Assembly (NCBI RefSeq): GCF_035046485.1
Contig: NC_085138.1
Coordinates: 93,785,766-93,849,765, forward strand
Source of the DNA: Aedes albopictus
Lineage: Eukaryota; Arthropoda; Insecta; Diptera; Culicidae
DNA length: 64,000 nucleotides
Reading direction: 5' to 3'
How positions within the stretch are numbered: position 1 is the stretch's first letter; every line of letters starts with the position of its first letter. The notes beneath the pieces were generated by a model. The model made no database searches. It saw nothing but the letters and a program-made list of their open reading frames with translations, and was not told where the DNA came from. Positions 49,306 to 61,427 of the stretch are shown here, piece after piece. The position numbers and the translations under genes are program-made.

Positions 49306-49572
49306 CAGTATCGCTAAGTCACCCACCAAATGCAAGCTAAGGGTCCCTTCTTTCAAATGAGGCTAAGAGCGAAATGTTCTATCGGTTGGTCTAGAACAAT
49401 TTCAATTTTTTTTCGTGATTTCTATAACAATTATTTAAAAAATAACCATTTTTTGGATACTTTTTACCCAAAATTTGTACGAAAAATAACCCCCGATATA
49501 ACATTTCGAGCTTAGCCACAATTAAAAGAGGGGACCCTTAGCTTTCATTTGGTGGGTCACTTATGGATACTG
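49306..49572. mobile_element. 267-bp inverted-repeat MITE
   Basis: CAGTATCGCTAAGTCACCCA opposite TGGGTCACTTATGGATACTG, arms about 65 bp with a shared AAGGGTCCC block. CAG..CTG ends suggest hAT; flanking homopolymers hide the duplication. Confidence 0.7.
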
Positions 49573-49742
49573 ATTTTTTTTTTCTAATAATTTTCTTCTA
49601 CCAGAAACACCGTGTAGAACACACTCAGGAACTCCACAGAAAGGTCCAGGGCCTACAAAGCTTGATGCCGCACCCTGTCTAGCAAGAATGTTGGTGTTTT
49701 CATTCCCCAGAATTCAACAATACAGGCTTAGTTCAACTTATG

Positions 49743-49923
49743 TTTTTTTTTTCTGTATTAACGAGATTTTTAGCCCTTGGCTAGTTCATCTCGGGACCCA
49801 CGCTTTACTTCCCTTCCGAAGGAAGAACTCACATTTTGTGAGTTTGTCGGGAGTGGGATTCGATCCCAGGTCCTCGGCGTGACAGTCAAGTGTTCTAACC
49901 ATCACACCAGGTCCGCTCCACAT
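49743..49923 (-). mobile_element. tRNA-Asp-derived SINE, first copy
   Basis: On minus, a tRNA-like head with an anticodon loop containing CTGTCAC (as in tRNA-Asp GTC) and B box GGGATCGAATCCC, a short body, and an A tail. Target duplication AACTTATG at 49735-49742 and 49924-49931. Confidence 0.85.
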
Positions 49924-49984
49924 AACTTATGTTCTTGGTTATTCAGATACAACCAGTAATACTCTTTTTTTTTTTCGAGTATAT

Positions 49985-50100
49985 GTATGGAATTGTGTGT
50001 GGTGTAGGTGTTAAGGTGATCGACTATAAATCAGGAGGTCCGAGTTCAATTCCCCGTTTCATCATAGAATAATTTATACATTCCTAAAAATCTGTTCTGA
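49985..50100 (+). mobile_element. Second type of tRNA-like SINE head
   Basis: GTGGTGTAGGTGTTAAGG resembles an A box and GAGTTCAATTCCCC a B box, 35 bases apart, as in a tRNA. The acceptor stem is not clear and an unrelated body follows, so a SINE head is likelier than a gene. Confidence 0.5.
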
Positions 50101-50164
50101 AAATAGGAAACAGCAAATGGTGAGGAATTCCACGGGGTCATGTCAGTCGATCCTGAGCGACCAT

Positions 50165-50660
50165 TTCAAAAATATCTGAAACTTTGCACAGTTTTTCAAT
50201 TTCATCTAAATCGCCATTTTTCGATATTAAACCTTCATATTCTCTCACGACTAAACTTTTCAAAAGGGTGTATGCGAAAATAGTTCAAAAATATTCTAAA
50301 AGCTGTACAGCAAAAACGGATTGTTCGATTGTTATGAATTTTTCAGCAAAGTTAGATAACTAAATGATGATTCCTTAGAAAATATACACTGTAAAAAATT
50401 TATTTTTTTACTTTAAAAAAATATGATCTTTGTCACAAAAACTAAAATATCTCAAAACCCTATCTTTTTACCAACGTCAATTTTTTAGGGGAAATGGCCC
50501 ATTATATCAGCTATCTACCATAAATTTTGGTGATGGTAAACTGATAAACAAAAAAGTTATGACATTTCAAACACTTCACAATTTCAACATTTAGTAACAA
50601 AAAAAAAATTTTTTTCTGTGTAAATTATTTCGAGAATTATATTTTGATGCTGATTTTATT
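50165..50660 (-). repeat. Left member of an inverted repeat pair
   Basis: Matches the minus strand of 58600-59410 (GAAACTTTGCACAGTTTTTC, AAAACCCTATCTTTTTACCAACG and others) but in one copy only. Non-coding. The pair brackets 8 kb that include the 6.4-kb hAT-like element. Confidence 0.75.
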
Positions 50661-51579
50661 GTAAAAGCTACCGCCTGAATTAAACAAGTTGTTTTCATGA
50701 TATTTTTGTTTGATTATTCATAATTACTATTTGAAACTTAGACGCGATCCAGTCTTGTGATCAAAAATACGCGTATACGTCTAGTTTATCTGCAAAAAAA
50801 ATACCTCTTAGAGAACATACTTTATGATCGGAAGAATGCGAGTAACTTCAACAACAACAAATGCATGAGAGGTACATACCACAGACAAACAGACGAAACG
50901 CCTAGAACAATTTTCGTGAAAATCCATCGCCCAGTTCACACTACCACCACCTGGTGGAAATGTTTCACGAAACACTGCGTTGTGCAATATCGTCATCAGA
51001 AGGCGCTAGTGTGAAGCGTCAAACGCAAAGAAAAACGATGGGCGCTCTTCTGGCTATGAAAGCCACAACCAAGATTCAAAGTGATCGTTAAAGGCGTGGT
51101 CAATGAAAATTTCGTCAGTGTTACGTTTGTTTGTCTGTATACATACCATGACAATGCTCACGAAAAAGCAAAAAAATACTACCGCTATGGATATTAAAAA
51201 TTTTATAGTATTTTTTTTTTCAGCCAAGCAAACAACACCAAACTAGTCAATAAAAACTAATAAGTGATTTTGTTTATTATAATCTAACGAACAACATGAA
51301 CAGTCGCTTTTCCAAAGGTCTTCAACTCAACGCTCTCTTGTAGACCGTTTGATGAAAAAAAATGTTCAAAAGCGTTACGAAATCTCACCGAAAGCACCAC
51401 TGATAAACTGAAAGAGACTGGTTATGCCCAAATGTCCACATTGAATACAAATTTACGCATTCGCACGTCCTGCCGTCTAGACTTTGACAAACGAACCAAC
51501 TGTATATCATCGGTAAAGCAGAGCGCAGGAAGTTCGAAAACGACAACAACTGAGAAATTGCCAGAAGTGCTAAGTGCAG
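50661..51579. other. Unassigned stretch
   Basis: Less AT-biased than its surroundings. Only short frames (for example 50757-51014) without domains. It may hold parts of the element whose repeats lie on either side. Confidence 0.4.
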
Positions 51580-51739
51580 AGAGTCATCATTGGCGTAACT
51601 AGGATTTTTTCCTGGAGGGGGCCCAGGGGGGGCCTGACTTGAGATGAATTTTAAGCGGGATGGGCGCCCGATATGTGAATATGCAAATCAGTATTGTAGT
51701 TTTGAGTAATCAAAATGACTGTTTCAGATTTGTTCACAG

Positions 51740-54700
51740 TTTTGTAAACTATATGAGTACGAACAATTCCTCCAAGATTTTTTTTTCCATTGCTTAATTC
51801 AGTGATTCCATCATGGCTTCTTCCAGAAATTCAATCAAGAATTCATCTAGGGATTCCACTAGACATTTTTTCGGGGATTTGTCCTGGAATATCTTTAGAG
51901 GTTCCTCCAGTAATTGTTCCAGTGCTTTTTTCGAAGTTTCCTTCAGGAATTTCTCCAGAGATCCTTTAAGGTATTTCTGCAGGTATTCAGAGATTTCTAC
52001 AGGGATATCTCCATATATGCCTTCCAAAATTCCACTGCTCCAATAATTACATCCAGAATGATTCGAAGTATGTCTGCAGGAATTTATTTCAGAAATTCTT
52101 TTAGAAAATTTTACTTAGAGATTCTTAAAAAACACTCCAAGAATTGCTTGAAAAATTTGTACAAAAAACCTTTAGGGGTCCTAGTTTTTTTTATGTGTAT
52201 TAACGAGATTTTTAGCCCTAGGCTAGTTCATCTCGGCACCCACGCTTTATTTCCCTTCCGAAGGAAGAACTCACATTTTGCGAGTTTGTCGGAAGTGTGA
52301 TTCGATCCCAGGTCCTCGGCGTGATAGTCAAGTGTTCATACCATCCCACCAGGTCCGCTCCACTAGGGATCCTAGTATTCCTTCAACAATTACTGCAGAC
52401 ATTGATTTCTTCATTTTTTTATCCAAGAATATTCCTACAAAAATTCTAAGAAAGCTCTTCTGAGATTCCATAAAGAGTTCCTAATGGGGCTTGCTTCCGG
52501 GATTCCTCATCGGGTTTCTTCAGAAATTACTTCAAGAGTTCCTCCAGGGATTCACCGGAAATTTCTTCTGTTATTCTTACAAAAACGAATTCCGAGATTA
52601 TTTTAAACATTTCTAGAAGAACTCTTTTTGGGGTTCCTTCAGAAACTCCCGCAGGAATTAATCCAGGATTTCAGGATTTCCTCAAGAATTTCAGCGGTAT
52701 CTTCAATATTTCCCCTGAGAATTCTTCAGAAAATCCTCTTGGAATTCCCTCAGAAATCGAACTTTGTATTTCATCAGGAATGAATCTTGAGATTCCTCCA
52801 GGAATTCCTTCGGAAATTCCTCCCGGATTTTTTTTCAAGAATTATTGCAGGTATTCCTGCTGGCATGCCTCTAGGATTTCATTCAGGCATTTCTCCAGAG
52901 ACTTTTGCAAGAGTTCTTCCAAGAATTTCTCCAGGTATTACCCCAGGTATTTCCTCAGGAATTTATTCAAGTTTGGATCCAGGAATTCTTCCATGAATTC
53001 CTCCCAAAATTCTTCCAGGAATTTCTTCTCTAGGGTTTCCTCTGCACATCCCTCCAGGAATTCCACCGATGATTCCTGCAGTAATTCCTCCAGAAAATCC
53101 TCCTGGAACTCTACCAGAAATTCCTTTCTGAATTTCTCTAAAAATTTCTCCAGGAATTCCTTCACAAATTTCTCCATGGATTCCTTCCAGAATTCCTCTA
53201 GAGATTCTTCCAGGAATTCATTCAGGGATTCTCAAGATATTCATTTAGGGATTTCTCCTGCAGTTCTTCCATGAATAGTTCCACGGATTTTCCCCAAGAT
53301 TTCCTATAGAGATTTGTCCAGGAATTGCTCCTGAGGTTCTCCCAGAAATTGTTTCAGGGATTCCTCCAGGTTTTTTTTTGCAAGAATTCCCCCAGGGATT
53401 CTTCCAAGTAATTCTCTAGAAACTCCTCTAAGGATGCCTCCAGGAATTCCTCAAGAGGTTACTTAAGTATTACCCCAAGAATCCCTTCAGAAAGTCCTCC
53501 AGGAATTGATCCAGGAACTCCCATAGGAATTCCTTCGGAAATTACTACCGCAGTTCCTTCAGGAATTCCTCCTAGAATTTCTCCAAAAATTCCTCTGGGA
53601 ATTCCTCTAGAAATTTCTCTTGGATTTTCTTCAGAAATTTCTCTTGGAGTTTCTTCAGAAGTTTCTCTTGGAATTTCTTCAGAAATTTCTTTTGAAAGTT
53701 CTTCAGAAATTCCTCCATTAACTGCTTCCAGAATTTCTCTCGAGATTCCTCCAGGAATTCATTCAAGGGATAGTTCCAAGGAATTTCCACAAAAATTCCT
53801 TTACAGATTAATCAAAGAATTCTTCCTGGGATTCCGCAAGGAATTTATTCAGAACTTCCTGCAGGAATTTGTCCAGAACTTTCCAGACATTCCTCCTGAG
53901 GTTTCTCCAGAAATTGCTTCAGGGATTCCTCCAGGGATTTTTCAAAGAATTTCTCTAGAAATTTCTCTAAGGATTCCTCTAGGCATTTTTCAAGAGGTTT
54001 CTTTAGAAATGTCTAATGGGAGTTTCTCCATGGACTCATCCCGGGATTTCTCCAGCAATTCATCAAGAGATTGCTTCGGGAGTTCTTCTAAAAACTCCAA
54101 ACTCCACTAGATTGCTCCCAGAATTCTTCTGAAAACTCCACCAGGAACTCATCTAGAAATGTATCCAGAGATTACTCCAGGCATTAGCCCAGGAATTTCT
54201 CCAGGGATTTTTTAAGGAAATTCCCCAGGGTATCCTCCAGGGATTTCTTAAGGAATTTCTCGAGAGATTCCTCCAGGAATTGATACAGGCATGTCTCCAG
54301 GAATTTATCCAGGGGTTACTTCAGGCATTACTCCAGAAGTTCTTCCAGAGATTTCTATAGGGATTCCTCCAGGCATTAATTCAGGATTCCTTTAGAAATT
54401 ACTACCGCAATTTCTCCAAGAATTTATCAAGAAAATCCTCCAGGGATTCATTTAGAAATTACCCCAAGAATTCCTCCCGGAGTTTATCCAAGAAAAAATC
54501 CAATAATTCTTCCTGGGATTCCTGAATGATTTCCTCCTGAGATATCTCTAGGAATTCCTTCAAATATTTTTTCAGGAATCCTCCAGGAAATCCTATAGGG
54601 ATTCTTTTAAAAATTTCCCCACAAATTCTTTCTGGAATTTATTCAAGAATTATTCCAGGTATTCCTCCTGGCATTCTTCCAGGATTTCATCCAGGCATTT

Positions 54701-57075
54701 CTCCAGGGACTTCTCCAGGAGTTCTACCACGAATGTCACCAAAAATTACCCCAGGTGTTTCTTAATGAATACTTTCGGTAATTTATTCAGGAATGGATCC
54801 AGGAACTCCTCCAGGAATTTTTTCGGAAATTTGTACAGCAATTCCTTCAGGAATTCCTCCAGGAATTCCTCCAGAAATCCTTCCAGGGTTTCCCCCAAGA
54901 AATAATCCAGGAATTTCTTCTCCGAGGTTTCCTCTACACATTCCTCCAGGAATTATTTCATGGATTCCTCCAGAAATTCCTCCGATAATTTCTCTAGTAA
55001 TTCTTCCAGAAATTTCTTCTGAAATTGCTCCTGTAAGTCCTCCAGAAATTCCTCTAGAAATTTCTCCTGGAACTCCATTAGAAATTCCTCTCAGAATTCC
55101 TCTAGGAATTTCTCTAGGAATTTCTTTAGGAATTTCTCTATTCAGAAATTTCTCCATGGATTCCTTCCAGAATTCCTCTAGAGATTCTTCCAGGAATTCA
55201 TTGAAGGATCCCTCAAAGAATTTATTAAGGGATTCCTCCTGGAATTCATCCATGAATAGTTCCATGGAATTTCCCCAAGATTTCCTATAAAGATTTGTCC
55301 AGAAATTCCTCCTGAAATTCCACCTGGAACTTGTTCGGAAGTTCCTCCAGGAATCCCTCCTAAGGTTCCTCCAGAAATTTGTTTCGAGGATTTCTCCAGG
55401 GTTCTTTCCAAGAATATCTCCAGGGATTCCTTCAAGAATTTTTGTAGAATTTTCTCTAAGAAATTTTGCGGGAATTCTTTATGAGGTTTCTTCAGAAATA
55501 CTCCAGGAATTTCTTCAGAAAGTCCTTCAGGAATTCATATAGGAATTCCTTCAGGAATTCCTCTGGGAATTCCTCAGAAATTACTACCGCAGTGTCTCCA
55601 GGGGCTCCTCAAGAAATTCCACCAAGACTTACCGTAGGTATTTCTTCAGAAATTCCTACTGGAATTTCTTCAGAAATTGATCCAGGAATCCCTCCAGGAA
55701 TTCCTTCGGAAATTCCTGCAGCATTCCTCCAGGAATTTCTGCAGGAAATCCTTTAGAGATTGCTTCCGATATTCTTTCAGGCGATTCTTCAGGAAATTCT
55801 ATAGGAATTTTTCCAAGGGATTCCTCCGGAAATTCTTTCAGGTTTCCTCTAGGAATAAATCCATGAATTTCAACTCCACGGATTCCTCTAGAAATCCGTC
55901 CAGGAGTTATTTCACGGGTTCTTCTAGAAATTCCACCAGGAATTCCTCCAAGAATATACCAGAAATTCCTGCAGGGATTCCTCTAAGGATTCTTCCGTGA
56001 GATTTCTCCAAGAATTACTCCTAGAATTCCTCCAGAAATTCCTCTGGGAATTTTTCTAGAAATTTATCTTGGAATTTCATCAGAAATTTCTCTAATGCTC
56101 CAGACATTACTCCAGGAACTTCTCCAGGGATGCCTCCTTCAGAAATTTATCCATTAACTTTGGAGCCAAGGGCTGAAAGTCTCTTTAAAAAAGACAAATC
56201 AATCAATCAATCCATTAACTTTTCCAGGGAATCCACCAGGAATTTGTCCAAAAAATTTTCTAGGATTTCCTCCAGAAATCCATCTTGGAATTGCTGAGAA
56301 AATTTGCTTATGATTTCACAAAAAAAAAATGATGCTTCGTTCTATGATTTTTCAAAGTAGGTGGTGTCTGTGGAAAATGTTTGATTTTCACTGGAGTTTT
56401 CCGGAAAATTAGGCGACCCTGATTTTTTTCAATTTAGTTTTTCAAATATATATGATCCCTACCTAATTTCATTAACCTTCAGAAACTTCATACCAATTTG
56501 TACGATAATAATAAATCCCCTAATGCTCCAAGCATTAGTCCAGGAACTTTTCCAGAGATTCCGCATGGAATTTTTCCAGAAGGTTCTTCCGGATATCCTC
56601 CAGAAATACATCTAGGAATTCCTCCTGTCATTTCTTGAAGAATTCCTCTAAGGATTCCTCCAGGAATGCATCCAGAAATTCCTCTAAGGATTCATCTAAA
56701 AATTTTCTAGTAATTTCTGCAGGGATTTCTGATGCGGATTCTTCAGATTTTTTTTCCTGAAATTCCTAGCATAATTGCTTTTCGGATTCCTCCAGGAATT
56801 CATCCAGGGATTCCTCCAGGTATACTTTCACAAATTACTCCAGGGATTCCTGCAGGTATTGCTCCGAGAATTCTTGTAATGATTTCTTCTGGAATTTCTC
56901 TCGGGATTTTTTTTTTAAATTTCTTCAGCGGTTAGTTAAAAATTTACAGTGTTCCGTTCATAATGTTTTTCAGGGATTAACCCCAGGGTTTTTTTTAGGT
57001 TTACTTGTAGATTTTTTGAATAATTTGAAGGATTTCTAGAGGAATTCCTCCAGCGATTTGTATTGAAATTCTTTT
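51740..57075 (+). repeat. 12-bp degenerate tandem array, tract 3
   Basis: Consensus GGAATTCCTCCA. The run 54960-55140 divides into about fifteen consecutive 12-mers, most within two or three changes of consensus. The unit contains the palindrome GGAATTCC, and no reading frame of the consensus has a stop in any of the six registers, which explains the many long frames on both strands. Interrupted by a SINE (52185-52364) and a foldback fragment (56325-56420). Confidence 0.95.
52185..52364 (-). mobile_element. tRNA-Asp-derived SINE, second copy
   Basis: Same family as 49743-49923, anticodon loop slightly changed (CTATCAC). Duplication AGGG(G/A)TCCTAG on both sides (52174-52184 and 52365-52375). 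It inserted into the 12-bp array after that had formed. Confidence 0.85.
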
Positions 57076-57940
57076 AGATAATTTTAGAGGGACATAGAAG
57101 CCAAGAAATTCTCCAAGAAGTCATCCAGGAATTCTTTCACAATTATCTCATGAATACCAAGTCTTTTACAAGTCCAATCATGAATACCTTCAAACTTACG
57201 ATTACATCTTGCAGCACCAGCTTTTAAATATATTAAAGCTTTCTCAATGACCATTTGAATTTGTGCGTTGTTTGATAGACGCAAAAATACCCCTGGCCCA
57301 CGAAATAAAAGAAATTAATAGTGACCGACTAGAAATCACCTCCAGCATGGTTTTAATGAATACACTCGCGTTTACGCTTCAGCTACGTACATCTATTCTC
57401 ACTAGGTATTCACAAACTTTTGCTGGAATTTCATTGCAAATTCAACCAGAGTTTTTTCCCACATTATATTTGATTTCCATAAAGAATCACTTAACCATAT
57501 TTTGCAGTAATGCTGGTAGAAAATTCAAAGATTCCTAAAGATACCCATCCAGGAATTCCTGGAAATTATCATTTAAATTTAATTTCTCAGCGATTTTAAA
57601 AAGAAGATGTACAAAGTATTGCTTTTTATATAATTCTGATTATATAATATTTCCAAACAAAACTAACTAATTACATAGACCGTTTTGGACAATGATCTTG
57701 TAAAGAGTGACAAGTTGAGAATTGTCTCCAATAACTGTAAATTTAAACACATATTATGCCAAATAAATGTCTATTACTGTACGTGCAGTTGGAACCCGGA
57801 ATTTTCGACTAGCGAAGTTGGATTTTTTTCCAAATCCGTGCGTCGGACCTAACTTCGGAAGTGGTGCGCTGTATAGCTGTTTGTCACCACGACAGTGGTT
57901 TTCAGATTTTTTCTAATTTCCATATATAAAGTCATGAAAA
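57076..57940. other. Non-repetitive right part of the hAT-like element
   Basis: The 12-bp beat fades after about 57075. AT-rich sequence with two short frames (57084-57284 and 57263-57538) that show no domain. It could be the remnant of an original interior. Confidence 0.4.
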
Positions 57941-58265
57941 ATTTCTGGGGGGGGGGGCCTGGCGGATTCTGGGGGGGCCTGGCCCCCCTGGCCCCCCCTC
58001 TAGTTACGCCAATGAGAGTCATGCCACCGTACCATCAGCGACATCTGTTTAAACAATTTAATCACGCCCCTTTTCAATAATGCTTTGAAATATCCTTCAA
58101 CATCTATACCCATTTCAATATTTTTAACGTTGCAAAACACGCTGAATACCCATCTTGAAGAAGAGGGAAAACAGTTGTCCTCAAATGTAACAGCAAATTA
58201 ATGAATAAACGACTAATGCGCGGAGGGCGTGATGAAATCGGAACATTACTGTACATATAATATAC

Positions 58266-58544
58266 TCTCTCTCTTCTTGGCGTAACGTCCTCATTGGGAC
58301 AAAGCCTGCTTCTCAGCTTAGTGTTCTATGAGCACTTCCACAGTTATTAACTGAGAGCTCCCTCTGCCAATGACCATTTTGCATGCGTATATCGTGTGGC
58401 AGGCACAAAGATACTCTATGCCCAAGGAAGTCAAGGAAATTTCCTTTACGAAAAGATCCTGGACCGACCGGGAATCGAACCCGTCACCCTCAGCATGGTC
58501 ATGCTGAATACCCGTGCGTTTACCGCCTTGGCTATATGGGCCCT
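58266..58544 (-). mobile_element. Complete Feilai-like SINE
   Basis: On minus: GGCCCATATAGCCAAGGCGG as tRNA-like start and A box, B box GGGTTCGATTCCCGG, a conserved body and a (GA)n tail. Perfect 11-bp duplication ATATAATATAC (58255-58265 and 58545-58555). The best-preserved SINE of the window. Confidence 0.92.
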
Positions 58545-58599
58545 ATATAATATACATAATACATAATAAAAACAGCTTGTTTTACTCACGCAAGGCCAT

Positions 58600-59410
58600 T
58601 AACAATAAAATGAGCATCAAACTGCGATTTCCGGCCGAAATAATTTACACTAAAAAAAATATTACTAAATGTGAAAATTGTGAAATGTTTGAATTGTCAT
58701 AACTTTTTTGTTTATTAGTTTATCATCACCAAATTTTTATGATCACCAAATTTTTATAATACAATGGACCGTTTTCCCTAAAAAAAATACGTTGGTAAAA
58801 AGATAGGGTTTTGAGATATTTGAGTTTTTGTGACAAAAATGATATTTTTTAATGTGAAAAAAGATTTTTTTTCACAGTGTAAATTTTCATAGGAATCACC
58901 ATTTAGTTATCTAACTTTGCTGAACAATAAAATTAGCATCAAACTGCGATTTCTGACCGAAATAATTTACACAGAAAAAAATATTTACCAAATGTGAAAA
59001 TTGTGAAATGTTTGAAATGTTATAACTTTTTTGTTTATGAGTTTACCATCACCAAATTTTTATGGTAGATTGCTTATACAATGGACCGTCTTCCCTAAAA
59101 AAATTACGTTGGTAAAAAGATAGGGTTTTGAGATATTTGAATTTTTGTGCCAAAAATTATATTTTTTCATGTTAAAAAAGATTTTTTTTCACAGTGTATA
59201 TTTTCTTAGGAATCACCATTTAGTTATCTAACTTTGCTGAAAAATTCATAGCAATCGAACGAACCGTTTTGGCTGTGCAGATTTTTGAATATTTTTGAAC
59301 CATTTTCACATACACCCTGTTGAAAAGTTAGTCGTGATTCAAAATAAAAATTTGATATCGAAAAATGGCTATTTAGATGGAACTGAAAAACTGTGCAATG
59401 TTTCAGTTCA
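58600..59410 (+). repeat. Tandemly duplicated right member of inverted pair
   Basis: Two direct copies of about 320 bp (AATAAAATGAGCATCAAACTG at 58603 and AATAAAATTAGCATC at 58926), then sequence continuing to match 50165-50300 in reverse. Non-coding. Confidence 0.8.
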
Positions 59411-59869
59411 ATAGAAAATCATGAATTAAAAAATTTCCTTAATTTTGATGCTGTTGCTTGGAATCGCTCTGGTAAAAAAGGCTTACAAAAGTGTTTTTTT
59501 TTTCTATATTTACACAATAAATCAATTCCTGATTACAGATAATTTCGCCACTTCAGCCGCAACCTCGTTGCCCTCGAATACTTTTGTTAAGCTCGGTTTA
59601 ATCGCTGGGGTCATATTGACCCCTCCGGCTCCAAATGGTTAAATCAATCTTCCAATAAACTTTAAATCAGCTAGAAGTTGAAAAAAATCACCACAATTAG
59701 ATGTTTAGGAGCTGAACAAAAGATTGTACCGCTTGTACTCAGCTTTTGTTCAAATAAAGACTGCTTTTAAATAGTTGGATGAACGTTTGTACAACTTCAA
59801 ATTGTTACCTGAGATATTGCATGGTTTTAGAGCCTAAACTCCTTAAAACGGCCGTCATCTTAAATTATT
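59411..59869. other. No feature seen
   Basis: AT-rich; one 65-codon frame at 59445-59642 without known domain. Confidence 0.4.
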
Positions 59870-60267
59870 ATTGAAAGAATTCCTTTTGAAATGAGGAGTT
59901 CCTAAAGCAATCGCTTTAGCAACTTTCGAAAGAATATCTTATGATATCCAAGGCAGAATTCTTGGAGAAGTTTTTCATGGAATACTTCGAAAAAAACACT
60001 TGATGAAATCGTTGGAAAAACTTTTTGGATGTTTCGTGAAGAAAATTTGGATGAATCCTTGGTGTTATCGCTAAAGAAATATTTAAAGGTATCAATCGAA
60101 GGAATTCTGATGGATACCTTGGAAGAATTTCAGAACGTTATTTTGAAGGAATTTCAGTAGAATTTCATCGAGATATTTTTGTGAGAATTCTTGCAAGAAT
60201 TCTAACACTTTTTATTTGAATTTCTGAAGTAATCATTAGAGGAAATCCTGAATCCAACGAATAGTTA

Positions 60268-60437
60268 GGGGCTGTTCATAAACCACGTGGTCATGTGGGG
60301 GGGGGGGGGGGCAGGGGTTCGGCCAATGACCATTTTGTATGGACGAATAAAAAATTTTGTATGGACTAATGTTCACGCGGGGGGGGGGGGGGGTTAGAAG
60401 TCCCAAAAAAATTACCACGTGGTTTATGGACAGCCCC
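60268..60437. mobile_element. PIF/Harbinger-like MITE with TTA duplication
   Basis: Ends GGGGCTGTTCATAAACCACG and mirror; TTA at 60265-60267 and 60438-60440. Two long G runs inside. Same family as 14426-14586. Confidence 0.88.
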
Positions 60438-60825
60438 TTATTGGAGGAATTTCTAAAGCACTTTTTGCAAAAAGGGTTCTCTGGAGGAATTTCTGTTGAT
60501 TTTTTTGAAAGAATTTGTGTAAGAATCTTTCGAGAAAAATCTTGCAGGAGTAATTGTAGAAATACATGACAAAATCCTTGCATGAAATATTTCCCGACGG
60601 ATTATTTGGTAGATTGGTAGAAAACTATTGGTGAAATTCTTGGGGAAACAAGTTTGAAATTTGCAATTGAATACTTAGAGAATTGTTTCATGAATTATTT
60701 TTATGAAATTCCAAAAAAAAACAATAGTTGAATAAATTCTGAAAGAATCTTTTATGAAATCGAACACGGATTTATTGGATAAACTACTAAAGAAATGTGA
60801 CGAGAGTTTCGACTGGAAATTTGTT

Positions 60826-60949
60826 GAATATTTTAACTGGCTTTCTCAGTCTGGGGAAATTCAAAACGACTAGTTTTGCCGAAACGTCGGGCAATACAAA
60901 ACTAGTCGTTTTGAATTTTCCCAGACTGAGAAAGCCAGTTAAAATATTC
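60826..60949. mobile_element. 124-bp near-perfect palindrome
   Basis: GAATATTTTAACTGGCTTTC and mirror; the loop holds CCGAAACGTCGGG. Non-coding, MITE-like. Confidence 0.8.
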
Positions 60950-61325
60950 TACTAAAGAAATTATTAGAAAAACTGTGAATTAAACAAGAAATGCTTGAAT
61001 AAACGATTATTAAAACATTTGCAGAAGTTTCTAAGAAGATCCTTGAAGAAATTCAGAAAGATTATATGTATAAGTTTAAAAGTTTTTTTTTGGAACAAAT
61101 ACTTTAAAAAGCCTTGCAAAAAAAATCCTAAAAGAATTCTAGATGTGATTCATGAAGAATTCTCGATAGATATCATCTATGAAATCTTAGCCTTACATTA
61201 ATCACGTCAGTAATTTCTAAAGAATTCTTGAAGATAGTGGCGAAAGAGTCTTACGAGGTATTCCTGAAGAAATCCTTGGAAAACCTTTAGAAGAAATTAT
61301 TTGATTTTCTTAAGATACCAGTGAC

Positions 61326-61427
61326 CGAATTCCGGCGCACAAGTTCTTCGAAGAAAAGAAATTTTCTTCCATTGCCCACCAGCAAGAAAATTTTCTTCTC
61401 TTCGAAGAGAAAGTGCGCCGGAATTCG
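61326..61427. mobile_element. 102-bp palindrome
   Basis: CGAATTCCGGCGCAC and mirror, then GAAGAAAAGAAATTTTCTT matched on the other side. Non-coding. Confidence 0.75.

Larger units (their letters stand above)
51588..58014. mobile_element. 6.4-kb hAT-like element filled by a 12-bp array
   Basis: Ends CATTGGCGTAACTAG and CTAGTTACGCCAATG, followed inward by G-rich (GGGGGGGCCTG) blocks at both ends. Perfect 8-bp duplication AGAGTCAT (51580-51587 and 58015-58022), as hAT transposases make. No transposase is visible; the interior is almost wholly the 12-bp array (51740-57075) plus a SINE. The 164-bp MITE at 17550-17713 has nearly the same terminus. Confidence 0.88.

Noticed and set aside
49985..50100. 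Functional tRNA gene
   Set aside because: Boxes A and B are present but the stems are poor and no terminator run follows at the proper place.
51740..57075. CRISPR-like array of short repeats
   Set aside because: Units are contiguous 12-mers without unique spacers, in a eukaryotic TE-rich region.
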